From contig NZ_CP079216.1 in the NCBI RefSeq assembly GCF_019316905.1, forward strand, positions 186,001 through 250,000: 64,000 nucleotides of DNA. Direction: 5' to 3'. Positions 17,949-27,093 of the stretch are shown here, piece after piece; position 1 is the first letter of the stretch; each line of letters opens with the position of its first letter. Under the pieces are notes generated by a model. That model was given only the letters and a program-made list of their open reading frames with translations. It was not told where the DNA came from and made no database searches. The DNA is from Tessaracoccus palaemonis (GTDB taxonomy: Bacteria > Actinomycetota > Actinomycetes > Propionibacteriales > Propionibacteriaceae). Position numbers and translations under genes: made by a program.

Positions 17949-18479
17949 ATGCCGACTGCCGAAGGAAACCTGACCTGGCTCCCGCTGGAGGAGCATCCGG
18001 AACTTGTGGCGCCGCCCGTCGCGGCCGCCGCCCCGCTGGTGCCAGGTGCCAGGGTCGCGGAGATCGACGCGACGCTGGCCGACACCGCGGCGTTCTGTGC
18101 GGCCTACGACGTGGCGGAGGAGGCGTCCGCGAACTGTGTCGTCGTGTTCGGCCGTCGCGGCGAGGAGAGCGTCCACGCCGCGGTCATGGTGCTGGCGACC
18201 GATCGGGCCGACGTCAACAAGACCGTCCGCAAGGAGCTCGGGATGCGGAAGATGTCCTTCGCGGATCAGCCGACGGCAGAGCAGTTCACCGGCATGACGC
18301 AGGGCGGCATCACCCCCGTCGGACTGCCCGCCGACTGGCCGATCCTGGTCGACGAGGCAGTCATCGCCGCCGGCCCGGTCGTCATCGGCGGCGGGGTGCG
18401 GGGCTCCAAGATCCTCCTCGACGGTGCCGCCCTCGCCGCACTCCCCAACGCCAGGGTGCTCCCTCTCGCCCTTCGCTGA
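17949..18479 (+). CDS. YbaK/EbsC-family protein (aminoacyl-tRNA deacylase-like)
   Basis: 176 residues. The YbaK fold is marked by SANCVVVFGRRGEES, the conserved lysine region ADVNKTVRKELGMRKMSFA, and the GMTQGGITPVGLP and GGGVRGSKILLDG loops. Family members hydrolyse mischarged tRNAs such as Cys-tRNAPro. The true start is the ATG at 17949; an upstream extension in frame covers only repeats. Monocistronic, flanked by repeats of family A. Confidence 0.85.
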   Translation: MPTAEGNLTWLPLEEHPELVAPPVAAAAPLVPGARVAEIDATLADTAAFCAAYDVAEEASANCVVVFGRRGEESVHAAVMVLATDRADVNKTVRKELGMRKMSFADQPTAEQFTGMTQGGITPVGLPADWPILVDEAVIAAGPVVIGGGVRGSKILLDGAALAALPNARVLPLALR

Positions 18480-18530
18480 CCGCAACGAGCGCGCTTCTGG
18501 ATTGCCCGGGCCTACCCTGCCGCCGCCGTC

Positions 18531-18602
18531 GTGCACAACTGTGGCCAGAGCCGAAGCACCCGGAAATAGGCCGAGTGCTGGGGCTAGGGCCACAGTTGTG
18601 CG
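18531..18602. repeat. Dispersed palindromic intergenic repeat A, copy 3
   Basis: The most symmetrical copy: GTGCACAACTGTGGCC at the left end is matched by GGCCACAGTTGTGCGC at the right, with AGCAC and GTGCT inner arms. It lies between two rightward genes. Confidence 0.8.
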
Positions 18603-18608
18603 CGGCAG

Positions 18609-18652
18609 GGGTGCCTTCGACAGGCTCAAGACGCTTCGACATGCTCAACGAA
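18609..18652. repeat. Short TCGAAG-type repeat (family C)
   Basis: CCTTCGACAGGCTCAAG followed by CTTCGACATGCTCAACG, just before the MFS gene. Confidence 0.7.
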
Positions 18653-18734
18653 CCGAACAGGGCACCGCGTGAGCAGTGCGTCGTGGGGGAGGTCGGCCGG
18701 AGTAACGTGACTGCCCGTTCGTGAGGAGGTGGGC

Positions 18735-20033
18735 GTGGGAGTCCGCGACAAGATCAGGGCGATGTTCGCCGACACCCGGCCGCTGCGCAACGGTGACTTC
18801 AGGCGGCTGTGGGTCGCCAACATCGTCACGGTGATCGGGGCGCAGCTGACCGTCGTGGCGGTCCCCGCGCAGATCTACGCCATCACCGGGAGCTCCGCAA
18901 TGGTGGGGCTGACGGGCATCTTCGGTCTCGTGCCGCTGATCGTGTTCGGCCTGTGGGGCGGCGCGCTGGCCGACCACTTCGACCGACGACGCCTTCTCGA
19001 GATCACGACGACGGGCCTGATCGTCACGTCAGCGCTCTTCTGGCTGCAGTCGGCTGCCGGGGTGAACAACGTCTGGCTGCTGCTCGGTGTGTTCGCGCTC
19101 CAGCAGGCGTTCTTCGCCGTCAACCAGCCGACGCGCGTCGCGATCCTCCCGAAGCTCCTCCCCGACGATGAGCTGCCCGCGGCGAACGCGCTCAACATGA
19201 CCGTCATGTCCGCCGGCGCGATCGCCGGCCCGCTCGTCGGCGGGGCGCTGATCCCGGTCATCGGGTACTCGTGGCTGTACCTGATCGACACCGTCACCCT
19301 CTTCGCGACCCTGTACGCGGTGTGGCGGCTGCCGTCGATGCCGGTCGCCGGACAGGTCGGGAAGGCGCCGGGACTGCGGTCGGTCATCGACGGCCTGGTC
19401 TACCTCAGCGCGCACAAGATCCTGATGCTGAGCTTCGTCGTCGACCTCGTCGCCATGATCTTCGGCATGCCGCGCGCTCTCTTCCCGGAGATCGCCCACG
19501 TCTCCTTCGGCGGACCGACCGAGGGCGGCGTCGAGTTCGCCCTCCTCTACGCGGCGATGCCCGTCGGCGCGGTGCTGGGCGGGGCGTTCGGCGGCTGGGT
19601 GTCACGGGTCAACCGGCAGGGCACCGCGGTGCTGTGGGCGGTCGGCGTCTGGGGCCTCTCGATGACGGTGATGGGCCTGGCCGTCGGCCTCGCCTCGTGG
19701 CACGTGCAGCTCATGCTCGGCGTGGCGCTGGCCATGCTTGCCGTCGGCGGCGCCGCCGACATGGCCTCGGCGGCGTTCCGGCAGTCCATCCTGCTGAGCG
19801 CCACCGACGACTCCGTCCGTGGCCGTCTGCAGGGCGTCTTCATCGTGGTGGTCGCAGGCGGCCCCCGCCTGGCCGACGTGCTGCACGGCTGGGCGGGCGA
19901 CGTGGTCGGACCCGGCCTCGCGACGGGTGTCGGCGGCCTCCTGGTGGTCGTCGGCGTCGTGGCGATCGCGGCGCTGTTCCCCGCCTTCCGCTGCTACGCC
20001 ATCGCGACGACCGCCTCCCGCACCGCGGACTGA
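18735..20033 (+). CDS. MFS exporter (DHA3/MFS_3 type)
   Basis: 432 residues, about 12 membrane helices. The N-terminal half carries FRRLWVANIVTVIG and the loop LADHFDRRRLLEITT, typical of MFS_3 proteins such as enterobactin or macrolide exporters. LNMTVMSAGAIAGPLVGG is motif C of drug:proton antiporters. The GTG at 18735 lies about 6 nt after GAGGAGG and is preferred to the GTG at 18729. Substrate unknown. Confidence 0.85.
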   Translation: MGVRDKIRAMFADTRPLRNGDFRRLWVANIVTVIGAQLTVVAVPAQIYAITGSSAMVGLTGIFGLVPLIVFGLWGGALADHFDRRRLLEITTTGLIVTSALFWLQSAAGVNNVWLLLGVFALQQAFFAVNQPTRVAILPKLLPDDELPAANALNMTVMSAGAIAGPLVGGALIPVIGYSWLYLIDTVTLFATLYAVWRLPSMPVAGQVGKAPGLRSVIDGLVYLSAHKILMLSFVVDLVAMIFGMPRALFPEIAHVSFGGPTEGGVEFALLYAAMPVGAVLGGAFGGWVSRVNRQGTAVLWAVGVWGLSMTVMGLAVGLASWHVQLMLGVALAMLAVGGAADMASAAFRQSILLSATDDSVRGRLQGVFIVVVAGGPRLADVLHGWAGDVVGPGLATGVGGLLVVVGVVAIAALFPAFRCYAIATTASRTAD

Positions 20034-20040
20034 CAGCCCG

Positions 20041-21225
20041 TCAGCCCTGCATCGCCGGCGACGGGTAGACGGGGAACGCCCTGGTTCCGCCGAGGTGGGC
20101 GGTGAGGCGCTCCGCCTCCTTGCGCAGTGCCCGCTGAGCCCACGCGTCCACGCTCTCGAGGTAGCGCACGCGGACGCGGCGCCGCTCGTCCTGCACCCAG
20201 ACGCCCACGACACGGCCGTTGACGACCGCGGCGGTGCCCGCATTGCCGATGGAGTCGAACAGCAGCGGCGCATGGCCGCCGAGCAGGAACCCACGCTCCT
20301 TCCAGCCCATGACCGTCGGGTCGAGGACGGGCAGCAGCGACACCCACCAGCCGGGCGTGCCGACCGGGTCGACGTCGTCGGGCAGCAGCCAACCCGTCGG
20401 CTGCGGGTCCGGCGGGGTGGGAGCGTCGAGCGTGACGGGCACGGCGCCGACGTCCTTGAAGCCCTGCCGGACGGCCGCCTTCGTGCCGCCCGACCACCAC
20501 GCGAAGTCCTCGACGGTGCCCGGCCCGAAGACGCGGAGCCAGCGGCGGGCGAGGTCGGCCCAGGCCTGACGGGCGTCCGGCCGCGGCCGATCTGGCCGGA
20601 ACAGGTCCGCGCTCAGCCAGCACAGTCGTCCCTCGGACGGACCGCATGGAACCGTGAGCCGCACGACGAGGCCCTCCAGCTCGGCCAGCCGGATGACCTT
20701 GGGCGTCAGGTGCACCGTGGACTCCCACGACCTCCCGATGCCCTGCCGGTAGCTGCCGACGGTCTCCGGCACTCCGCGACGGATGTCGCTCGCGGTCAGC
20801 GCCCCGACCGAGACTGCGTCGACCAGGCTGGCCAAGGCCGTCTCGATCCACGCCTCCGCCTGATCGAATCCAGCCTGGACAACGCCCTTCGTGAGTTCCT
20901 TGCGCGCGGCGGTCGCCATGCGCGGCCCGACCGATCCCAGGACCGTCGGCAGCAGTTCGGGGTCCATGGCGAACACGGTGCGCCGCATCGACTGCTGGCG
21001 GATCAGCGTCGTCCGGGCGAGAGCGAGCTCCATGTCGTCCGGCAGAGGGTCGAGCATCCGTGTCCAGGCAGAGATGTTCAGACCATCGGGGTCGGTCGCG
21101 TGCAGCGCGACGACGGAGTCAGCCGCCTCACGCACGGTGCGGACCCGATGCAGGTGCGCGAGCGCGTGGCGGATGCCAAGGCGGTGGCGACGCTCGTCGT
21201 CGCTGACGTGTCGTACGGGCTCCAT
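20041..21225 (-). CDS. Winged-helix DNA-binding protein, AlkZ/YcaQ-like (HTH_42)
   Basis: 394 residues of the HTH_42 family, which includes the DNA glycosylases AlkZ and YcaQ that unhook interstrand crosslinks. Landmarks are RRTVFAMDPELLP, the FGPGTVEDFAWWSGG stretch and GFLLGGHAPLLFDSIGN with a C-terminal GRVVGVW strand. The catalytic QxQ of AlkZ lies in the region that here reads VVALHATDPDG, so the motif is HAT. The activity may therefore differ. The ATG at 21225 is chosen because the frame upstream has no homology-like sequence. It is convergent with the MFS gene (8 nt apart). Confidence 0.8.
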   Translation of the reverse strand: MEPVRHVSDDERRHRLGIRHALAHLHRVRTVREAADSVVALHATDPDGLNISAWTRMLDPLPDDMELALARTTLIRQQSMRRTVFAMDPELLPTVLGSVGPRMATAARKELTKGVVQAGFDQAEAWIETALASLVDAVSVGALTASDIRRGVPETVGSYRQGIGRSWESTVHLTPKVIRLAELEGLVVRLTVPCGPSEGRLCWLSADLFRPDRPRPDARQAWADLARRWLRVFGPGTVEDFAWWSGGTKAAVRQGFKDVGAVPVTLDAPTPPDPQPTGWLLPDDVDPVGTPGWWVSLLPVLDPTVMGWKERGFLLGGHAPLLFDSIGNAGTAAVVNGRVVGVWVQDERRRVRVRYLESVDAWAQRALRKEAERLTAHLGGTRAFPVYPSPAMQG

Positions 21226-21286
21226 GGGTGAACAGTAGGCAGACCCTCCGACAGTTCCTGGGATTTGCCGGCGGCCGCCGCGAATT

Positions 21287-21303
21287 ATGAGAAGTGCTCT
21301 CAT
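21287..21303. promoter_or_regulatory. Small inverted repeat in the divergent gap
   Basis: ATGAGA and TCTCAT separated by 5 nt, 46 nt upstream of the PepSY lipoprotein gene and 62 nt upstream of the AlkZ-like gene. Possible operator, or chance. Confidence 0.35.
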
Positions 21304-21348
21304 CCCTGCCGTCTAGCGTTGAGACACACCCGATGAGAGGAACCCGCC

Positions 21349-22017
21349 ATGAGTGTCTCCTGGAAGCCCGCCGCGCTTGCCCTGACCGCCGTCCTGGCGC
21401 TCTCCGCCTGCACCTACCAGGACCCGGCTGCGGAACCGGCCGTCACGGCGACCGCGGTCGCCACCTCGGCCGCGACGTCCAGCCCTCAGCCGGGTGACGA
21501 CGCCACCGCCGAAGCGTCGGCGGCCGAGTCGACCAGCACCGCGGCCGCGACCGTCAGTCCCGACACCGTCGCGCCGTCCAAGACCACCGACCTCGCCTCG
21601 TGGGACGTGCCCGTCACCGTCGCAGACGCCGTCAAGCGGGCGTCGGGTGCTGCCGAGGGAACCATGCACCAGGTCGAACTCGAGTACTCCGACTACTACC
21701 GGGCCTGGACATACAAGGTCGGCTTCCAGTCGGGGTCCACCGACACTACCGTCGTCGTCGACGCCGCCACGGGCGACATCATCGCCAACGAGAAGGACAC
21801 CGAGGACGACGAGGACCGCGAGAAGGCCGTCGACATCGCCGAGATGTCGCCGGAGGACGCGATCGCCGCGGCGCTGAAGGTCCGCAGCGGCACCGTCACC
21901 GAGTGGACGCTGGAGTGGGACGACGACGTGCAGGTCTACACCGTCGAGGTGGCGAAGGGCGACGACTCCGAGGACGTCACGGTGCAGACGAAGTCCGGCA
22001 AGGCGAACCTCGACTGA
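21349..22017 (+). CDS. PepSY-domain lipoprotein
   Basis: 222 residues. A lipoprotein signal peptide ends in LSAC (lipobox Cys at about 21). A Thr/Ala/Ser-rich linker (22-85) leads to two PepSY-like repeats (about 88-150 and 160-222), each with a YxVxF...VxVDAxTGxI or YTVEV pattern. It is probably anchored on the outer face of the membrane; PepSY domains often inhibit or bind extracellular proteases or bind metals. AGAGGAA precedes the ATG. Confidence 0.85.
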   Translation: MSVSWKPAALALTAVLALSACTYQDPAAEPAVTATAVATSAATSSPQPGDDATAEASAAESTSTAAATVSPDTVAPSKTTDLASWDVPVTVADAVKRASGAAEGTMHQVELEYSDYYRAWTYKVGFQSGSTDTTVVVDAATGDIIANEKDTEDDEDREKAVDIAEMSPEDAIAAALKVRSGTVTEWTLEWDDDVQVYTVEVAKGDDSEDVTVQTKSGKANLD

Positions 22018-22180
22018 CCGGTCGTCGTCGACCGGCGCGAGGGCGCGATGAGCACATCCTCCTGCTCGTCGGCCGAAAACCCTGATCTGAACGGTCACAC
22101 CGCGACGACAAGTGTGTCGTGCTCATCGCAGCCCAGGCGACGGTGCAGGGCGCCGGGAGACGGGGGCCCGGCGGTCGGGG

Positions 22181-22525
22181 TCAGGCCTCGATCTCGGCGG
22201 CACGGGCCGCGACCAGCGACGTGAGCAGCTCCTCCGTCAGAGGCGCGTCGGCCTGGAAGCGGATCGTCCCCTTCGAGTGGTCGATCCCAGCGAGCTGGTC
22301 CTCCAGCGACGAGACCACGCGCGCGCTGAACGGGTACAGCCCGAAGTGCGTCTTGGCCCGCATCACCGACAGCAGCGGCTTGCCGCGGTGCGTCAGGGCC
22401 GGCATGCCGTAGCCCTGTCCCTGGGTGGCGTCCGGCACGACGACGCGCGCCACGTCGTAGCAGCGCCCGATGACCTTCGCGTCGGCCGGATCGAGGGTCG
22501 CGAGGTATTCGTCGATGGATCCCAT
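22181..22525 (-). CDS. DUF1801-family protein (YdhG/iron-chaperone-like)
   Basis: 114 residues. SIDEYLATLDP at the start, GYGMPALTHRGKPLLSV in the middle and KGTIRFQADAPLTEELL near the end are standard DUF1801 landmarks. Proteins of this family include a Bacillus frataxin-like iron chaperone; function here is unproven. It is convergent with the PepSY gene; the gap carries a short CCGGTCG hairpin near 22018. Confidence 0.82.
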   Translation of the reverse strand: MGSIDEYLATLDPADAKVIGRCYDVARVVVPDATQGQGYGMPALTHRGKPLLSVMRAKTHFGLYPFSARVVSSLEDQLAGIDHSKGTIRFQADAPLTEELLTSLVAARAAEIEA

Positions 22526-22591
22526 GGCGGCATCGTGGCACGCGTCCTCGGTCACCTCGTGAGTGGGGCCCGGGAGAGGCTGACTTCCCAA

Positions 22592-22852
22592 CCGCCTGTA
22601 GACGTCTTCTCGCCGGGCGCGGTACGCGACGCCGGAAGCGCCTGCAGTCTCTCAACCCCCGAACGATGGGGCAGCTTCTCCGGGACGTCAGCCAAGGGTC
22701 GCACGAGGGCCCGGACAGCTCCTCGGGTGGCGGGCAACCCGGGCGCCACACGACGCGAGCGCACTCGTGCGGTGCTGCCGACCAGGGGCTCGTCGGGGCA
22801 CGAGGGGAGCGCCCGGGTGTCTGTGTGTCACGGCGGTGGATAGGCTCGGGCC
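22592..22852. other. Intergenic region without recognisable gene
   Basis: No convincing open frame, RNA or repeat was seen in these 261 nt; it presumably holds the promoter of the next gene. Confidence 0.5.
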
Positions 22853-23824
22853 ATGATCTACTTCGCGCTCGCCCGCACTGTCGACGACCCCGCCGTCGCG
22901 GCGCAGATCGTCGGGCTCGGGCTCGACGCCATGAGGTTCTCGGCGCGGCGCACCAAGGTGCTGTTCCCGCAGGGGCTCGGCGCGGGCTTCGGGGCGCAGT
23001 TCGGGGTCGTCGCGGCCCAGCTGGCCGACGACCTCCGCGAGGGGGACCCCGCCTCCGCGCAGCGGGGCCTCGCCGCGATCGTCGACGGCGACGGGTTCGA
23101 CGACCCCGGCTCCCAGGCCTGCGCCGTGCTGTTCCGGCAGTCCTGCCTCGAGTTCGCCGCGCTCGCCGGCAGCCAGAGCCCCGAGCTGGTCGGCAAGCTG
23201 CGCACCGCGTTCGCGCAGACCCTCGACGCGGCCGTCCTGACGCTCACCGTCGCGCAGAGCGACGACGCGTGGGCCTCGGTCGCGGAGTCGATGGCGATGT
23301 CGAAGGAGATCGACGTCGTCCACAAGGCCTACCTCACCTACGGCGGGCTCGACGCGGAGTTCCTCGGCTACGTCGCAGCGCTGGAGAGCTCCGGTCGCCC
23401 CGACGTCGACAGCTACGCCGTCCAGGTCACGGCGAACTACCACGAGGAGGCCGCCGAGATGCGGCAGGGCAGCGACCTGCTCGACGCGCTGGACTTCACG
23501 CACCACGTGGCCGCGATCGCGACCTACGCCGCGCTCCTGCACGGCGACGCGCACGGCCCCGACGAGAAGCCGCGCCTCGCCGCGGCCGAGGTGGCGACGA
23601 GCTGTGGCAGCAGCCTGCTGGCCGACCTCTTCTCCGAGACCCCGGGCTCGCGTTACCCGCTGCTCATCGACCCCGGCTACGCCGCCGACCTCCGCGCGTC
23701 GGCACGCTCCAGGGCCGAGGGGGCGGGGTCGTGGGCGGAGGCGCTCCCCGACGACCTCCTGCTGCAGGCCGTGGGCCGCGCCGTCGACGCTCGCGCCGGG
23801 CAGCCGTCGATCGTCCTCCCCTGA
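22853..23824 (+). CDS. Hypothetical protein, mostly alpha-helical
   Basis: 323 residues, no signal peptide and no membrane segment. Composition is Ala/Leu/Asp rich and strongly helical (for example AAQLADDLREGDPASAQRGL and TSCGSSLLADLFSE). A central HTHHV-like DFTHHVAAIATYAALLHGDAH could bind metal, but no family is recognised. Codon usage and the clean ATG support a real gene. The downstream gap 23825-23984 contains GC-rich inverted segments that may terminate transcription. Confidence 0.65.
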   Translation: MIYFALARTVDDPAVAAQIVGLGLDAMRFSARRTKVLFPQGLGAGFGAQFGVVAAQLADDLREGDPASAQRGLAAIVDGDGFDDPGSQACAVLFRQSCLEFAALAGSQSPELVGKLRTAFAQTLDAAVLTLTVAQSDDAWASVAESMAMSKEIDVVHKAYLTYGGLDAEFLGYVAALESSGRPDVDSYAVQVTANYHEEAAEMRQGSDLLDALDFTHHVAAIATYAALLHGDAHGPDEKPRLAAAEVATSCGSSLLADLFSETPGSRYPLLIDPGYAADLRASARSRAEGAGSWAEALPDDLLLQAVGRAVDARAGQPSIVLP

Positions 23825-23984
23825 CCGGCACGGAAGGGCCCCGCCCGCGGTAGTCCGGCAGGCGAGGCCCCCCGACCCTCATCCGAGGGGTTGTGGTCCC
23901 CCAACCACAGGCTCACCTTGTCACAGGTGGCTGACAGTTTCTACTGGACAGGGTGTACCGCGGACGCTCTGACTACTAGCGGGC

Positions 23985-25682
23985 TCAGACGGTAGCGTCT
24001 GCCGCCGTGTCGCGGAGATCCCCGTCGGCGAGCCGGTCTGCGACGAACGCGCTGGTCCTGGCGGCCAGCGCCATGATCGTCAGCGCCGGCCCGACGGTGC
24101 TGCTGCTGACGAACGACGACGCGTCCGGCACGAACACGTTCGGTACGTCCCACAGCTGGTTGACGCCGTTCATCACCGACGTGCGCGGGTCGCTGCCCAT
24201 GCGGGCGCCGCCGCACTCGTGGATCGCGGCGCCCAGCACGATGGACAGCTTGATGCCCTGCCGGAAGATGAGCCGCTGCAGCGGGTTGAAGTCCGGCCAG
24301 ACCTTCTCGGTCTCGAGCCCCGCGGCAGAGCCGATGAAGTTGACGCGGTAGCCGCACTCGTCGGCCATCTCCTTCAGCGCGGTCATCGTGCGCTTGAGCA
24401 GGATGCGGTCGTTGTCGCCCATGGTGACGTCGATGTGCGGGACGGGCATGCCCCAGCGGTCCTTGAGTCGACCGCTGAGGGAGACGACGTTGTCGTAGCG
24501 GGCGAGCATCTCGCCGGACCCGCCGAGCCCGAAGGGGGCGGGCGACCCGGCGGGCACCGGGAAGCGGCCGCCGAGGCCCTGGAACGAGATGCCCCGCCGG
24601 AACCCGGCCTCCGAACGGCCGTCGAGGTTCTCGTAGCGGGGGATCAGCACCCCGCCGGGCGTGCCGTAGAAGGGATCGGCCGGCATGTTGTCGGGCGCGT
24701 CCCAGGCGCCCGCGTGCTGCGGCGAGTCGAAGAAGCCGACGCTGATCGTCTGGTCCATGAAGTAGTGGCCCAGCACGCCCGACGAGTTGCCCAGCCCGCC
24801 GGGATGGCGCGCCGAGCCGGAGTTGAGCAGCAGCCGGATCGACTCGATCGTCGACGCGCACACCATCACCGCGTCCGCGCTGGCGCGGTGCTCGCGCCGG
24901 GTGTTGCGGTCGCGGAAGACGGCCCCCGTGGCCAGCCCCGTCACCTCGCTCGTGGTGATGCGGGTCACCTCGGCGTCGGTGCGGATGGTCAGCCGCCCCG
25001 TCGCCAGCGCGGCGGCGATGCCCGGCGGCACCCGGTCGAGGAACGGCGCCTGCACGCGCCACGAGATGACCTTGCGCTCGGGCCAGCGGGCCTCGACCGT
25101 GGACTTGAAGTCCTTCTCGAGGCCGGTGAGGAAGCCGGGCCCGGCGTAGTGGCCGTCGGGCGGGTGCGTGAGGCCGTCGCGGTCGCCGTAGACGCCGAGG
25201 AACTCCTCGACGCGGTCGTACCAGGGCTCGAGGTCGTCGTAGCTGATCGGCCAGTCGTCGCCGTAGCCGTCCTGGGAGGCGGCCTTGAAGTCGACGTCCG
25301 ACATGCGCTGCAGCACCTTGCCGTAGCTGTTCATGCGGCCGCCGAGCAGCTTGCTCCGCACCCACAGGTACGGGTGGGCGAGCGGGGTCGTGTACGGGTC
25401 CTCCACGTCGTTGACGAGGAAACGGTTCGACGACTCGCTGAAGTAGGGCCGGCACGCCTGGCGGAACTGGCCGCGGACCATGGCCTTTGCCCGCGGGACG
25501 AGGTCCATGCCCATGGCGGCGGGCTTCTTCTTCAGGGGCTCGAAGTCCTCCTCGCGCAGCTCGCGCCCGGCCTCGAGAAGGAGGACGTCGAGGCCGCGCT
25601 CGGTCAGCTCCTTGACGGCGGTGCTGCCCGCGGGGCCGGAGCCGATGACGATGACGTCGTAGGTGTGGTCGGGGTTCAACAT
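23985..25682 (-). CDS. GMC-family FAD oxidoreductase, glycoside 3-oxidase (CarA/G3Ox)-like
   Basis: 565 residues. The dinucleotide-binding VIVIGSGPAGSTAVKEL is at about 10-26, LLGGRMNSYGKVLQRMS at about 113-129, and the C-terminal GMC signature is present as HECGGARMG and then NVFVPDASSFVSSSTVGPA. Relatives (pyranose-oxidase-like, CarA of C-glycoside degraders) oxidise C3 of the sugar of a glycoside to a 3-keto group, which primes C-C bond cleavage. It is the last gene of the leftward operon, 15 nt after the deglycosidase beta gene, with AAGGAGG before its ATG. Context is a strong argument for this role; the exact substrate is unknown. Confidence 0.82.
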   Translation of the reverse strand: MLNPDHTYDVIVIGSGPAGSTAVKELTERGLDVLLLEAGRELREEDFEPLKKKPAAMGMDLVPRAKAMVRGQFRQACRPYFSESSNRFLVNDVEDPYTTPLAHPYLWVRSKLLGGRMNSYGKVLQRMSDVDFKAASQDGYGDDWPISYDDLEPWYDRVEEFLGVYGDRDGLTHPPDGHYAGPGFLTGLEKDFKSTVEARWPERKVISWRVQAPFLDRVPPGIAAALATGRLTIRTDAEVTRITTSEVTGLATGAVFRDRNTRREHRASADAVMVCASTIESIRLLLNSGSARHPGGLGNSSGVLGHYFMDQTISVGFFDSPQHAGAWDAPDNMPADPFYGTPGGVLIPRYENLDGRSEAGFRRGISFQGLGGRFPVPAGSPAPFGLGGSGEMLARYDNVVSLSGRLKDRWGMPVPHIDVTMGDNDRILLKRTMTALKEMADECGYRVNFIGSAAGLETEKVWPDFNPLQRLIFRQGIKLSIVLGAAIHECGGARMGSDPRTSVMNGVNQLWDVPNVFVPDASSFVSSSTVGPALTIMALAARTSAFVADRLADGDLRDTAADATV

Positions 25683-25697
25683 GCCAAGCCTCCTTGC

Positions 25698-26084
25698 TCA
25701 GATGGTGACGGTCCGGGTGCGTTCGCCACCGAACGGAATGGGGATGTAGGCGACGCGGATGCGCAGCCGCATGGTCACCTCGTGGTCGCCGGGGGAGAGA
25801 TGGGTGCCGAGCCACCGGACGGCGAGCGGGGTCCCGTACTCCCAGCGGTAGCTGGTGACGGTGGTGGCCTCGTCGAGCGTGAACCACTCGTCGCCACCGG
25901 GGGAGATGGCGAGTTCGTCGCGCGGGGCCTCGACGCCGTCGACGACGAGTTGGAGGTCGTGGACCATCGACAGCGGGATCCCGCGGTAGTACGTGATCAG
26001 CGTCTCGGCCTGGAACGCCGACTCTCCCGTCTCCGTCACGATGTTGCGCGCGGAGCCCTCGGTGAATACGTAGTTGTCGAACAT
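25698..26084 (-). CDS. C-glycoside deglycosidase beta subunit (DUF6379/DgpB-like)
   Basis: 128 residues, a small beta-sandwich-like protein. The start MFDNYVFTEGSARNIV, the segment ITYYRGIPLSMVHDLQLVVD, RWEYGTPLAVRW and the end RVAYIPIPFGGERTRTVTI follow the pattern of the beta subunit of C-glycoside-cleaving enzymes (DgpB, CarC type). This subunit pairs with the TIM-barrel alpha subunit and completes the active site. The gene begins 1 nt after the alpha gene ends, so the subunits are translationally coupled. Confidence 0.82.
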   Translation of the reverse strand: MFDNYVFTEGSARNIVTETGESAFQAETLITYYRGIPLSMVHDLQLVVDGVEAPRDELAISPGGDEWFTLDEATTVTSYRWEYGTPLAVRWLGTHLSPGDHEVTMRLRIRVAYIPIPFGGERTRTVTI

Positions 26085-26085
26085 G

Positions 26086-27093
26086 TCACTCCACTTCCGC
26101 GACGAGCTGGCTGAGCAGGCGTTGATGGGCCCGGACCTGGCCCTGGTCGTCGACGGCACCGTCGACGGGGACGAACCGGTTTCCCTCGTACTCGCTGGAG
26201 ATGTAGCCGGTGTAGCCGATTCCGTGGAGCGCCTCGACGACGGCGCGGTAGTCGATCGAGTACTCCTTGCCACCCGCCATCTCGAAGAACTTGCCGTGCA
26301 CGTGCCGGATGTAGGGCGCGTACTCGTCGAGCACCGTGAGCGGGGTGTTCTCGTAGCCGGTCGAGAAGAAGGCGTACTCGCCGTCGACGGGTCGGCGGAA
26401 GAGCGCGGTCAGGTCGTCGGGGAAGACCATCTGCCCGTCCCGGCTGAACAGCCGCATGGTGTCGCCGTGCTCGGCGAACAGCTCGTCGATCCTCGTGGCG
26501 ACGGCCGGGGTCAGCCCGAGGCCGAGGAAGTACTGCGTGCTCACGCGCGGGTGCCGGTGGCAGAAGATGCCCGTGTCGACGACGAGCCCGAGCCGCTCCG
26601 ACTGGGCCGCGCGCATCATGGCGATCCAGCCGGCGGTGCCGGGGCTGTCGAAGCTCATCCCCGCGTGCACCTCCAGGGCCATCGTCACGCCGAGTCCCTC
26701 CGCGTACGGCAGCGCCGCGAGCGTGACCTCGGCGGACGTGTCGGAGACGAGGCGCACCAGGTCGAAGCCGAGCCGGGCGCTGACGTCGAGGTCGCGCTTG
26801 AGCAGTTCGAGCTGTTCGCGTGGCCGCAGGACGCGGTTGGCGTACAGCGTGGAGTTGATGAAGATGTCGTTGCAGACCGGGGCCAGACCGGACGCGTCCA
26901 GCGCCGTGCGCCAGGCGGCGACGGTCTCGTCGGTCGGGTACGGCGTGCCGACGATCATCTGGTCGCTGATCAGCTCGACGCCCGTCGCGCCGGTGTCGGC
27001 GACGAAGGCGAGCGCCGTGGCCAGGTCGACGCGGCCGCGCGCGTAGGAGTCCTGCAGGCTGTACAGGCTGACGGACGTCCTGATGCCGCTCAT
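26086..27093 (-). CDS. C-glycoside deglycosidase alpha subunit (TIM barrel, DgpC-like)
   Basis: 335 residues of the xylose-isomerase-like TIM-barrel superfamily. The four expected metal ligands are visible in order: Glu in MALEVHAG, Asp in GLVVDTGIFCHRHP, His in YIRHVHGKFFEM, and Glu in YISSEYEGNRF. Family enzymes use Mn2+ and deprotonate a 3-keto-C-glycoside so that the C-C bond to the aglycone is eliminated. The ATG overlaps the stop of the ROK kinase gene by 4 nt and the next gene is the beta subunit, so the operon order supports the assignment. Confidence 0.83.
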   Translation of the reverse strand: MSGIRTSVSLYSLQDSYARGRVDLATALAFVADTGATGVELISDQMIVGTPYPTDETVAAWRTALDASGLAPVCNDIFINSTLYANRVLRPREQLELLKRDLDVSARLGFDLVRLVSDTSAEVTLAALPYAEGLGVTMALEVHAGMSFDSPGTAGWIAMMRAAQSERLGLVVDTGIFCHRHPRVSTQYFLGLGLTPAVATRIDELFAEHGDTMRLFSRDGQMVFPDDLTALFRRPVDGEYAFFSTGYENTPLTVLDEYAPYIRHVHGKFFEMAGGKEYSIDYRAVVEALHGIGYTGYISSEYEGNRFVPVDGAVDDQGQVRAHQRLLSQLVAEVE

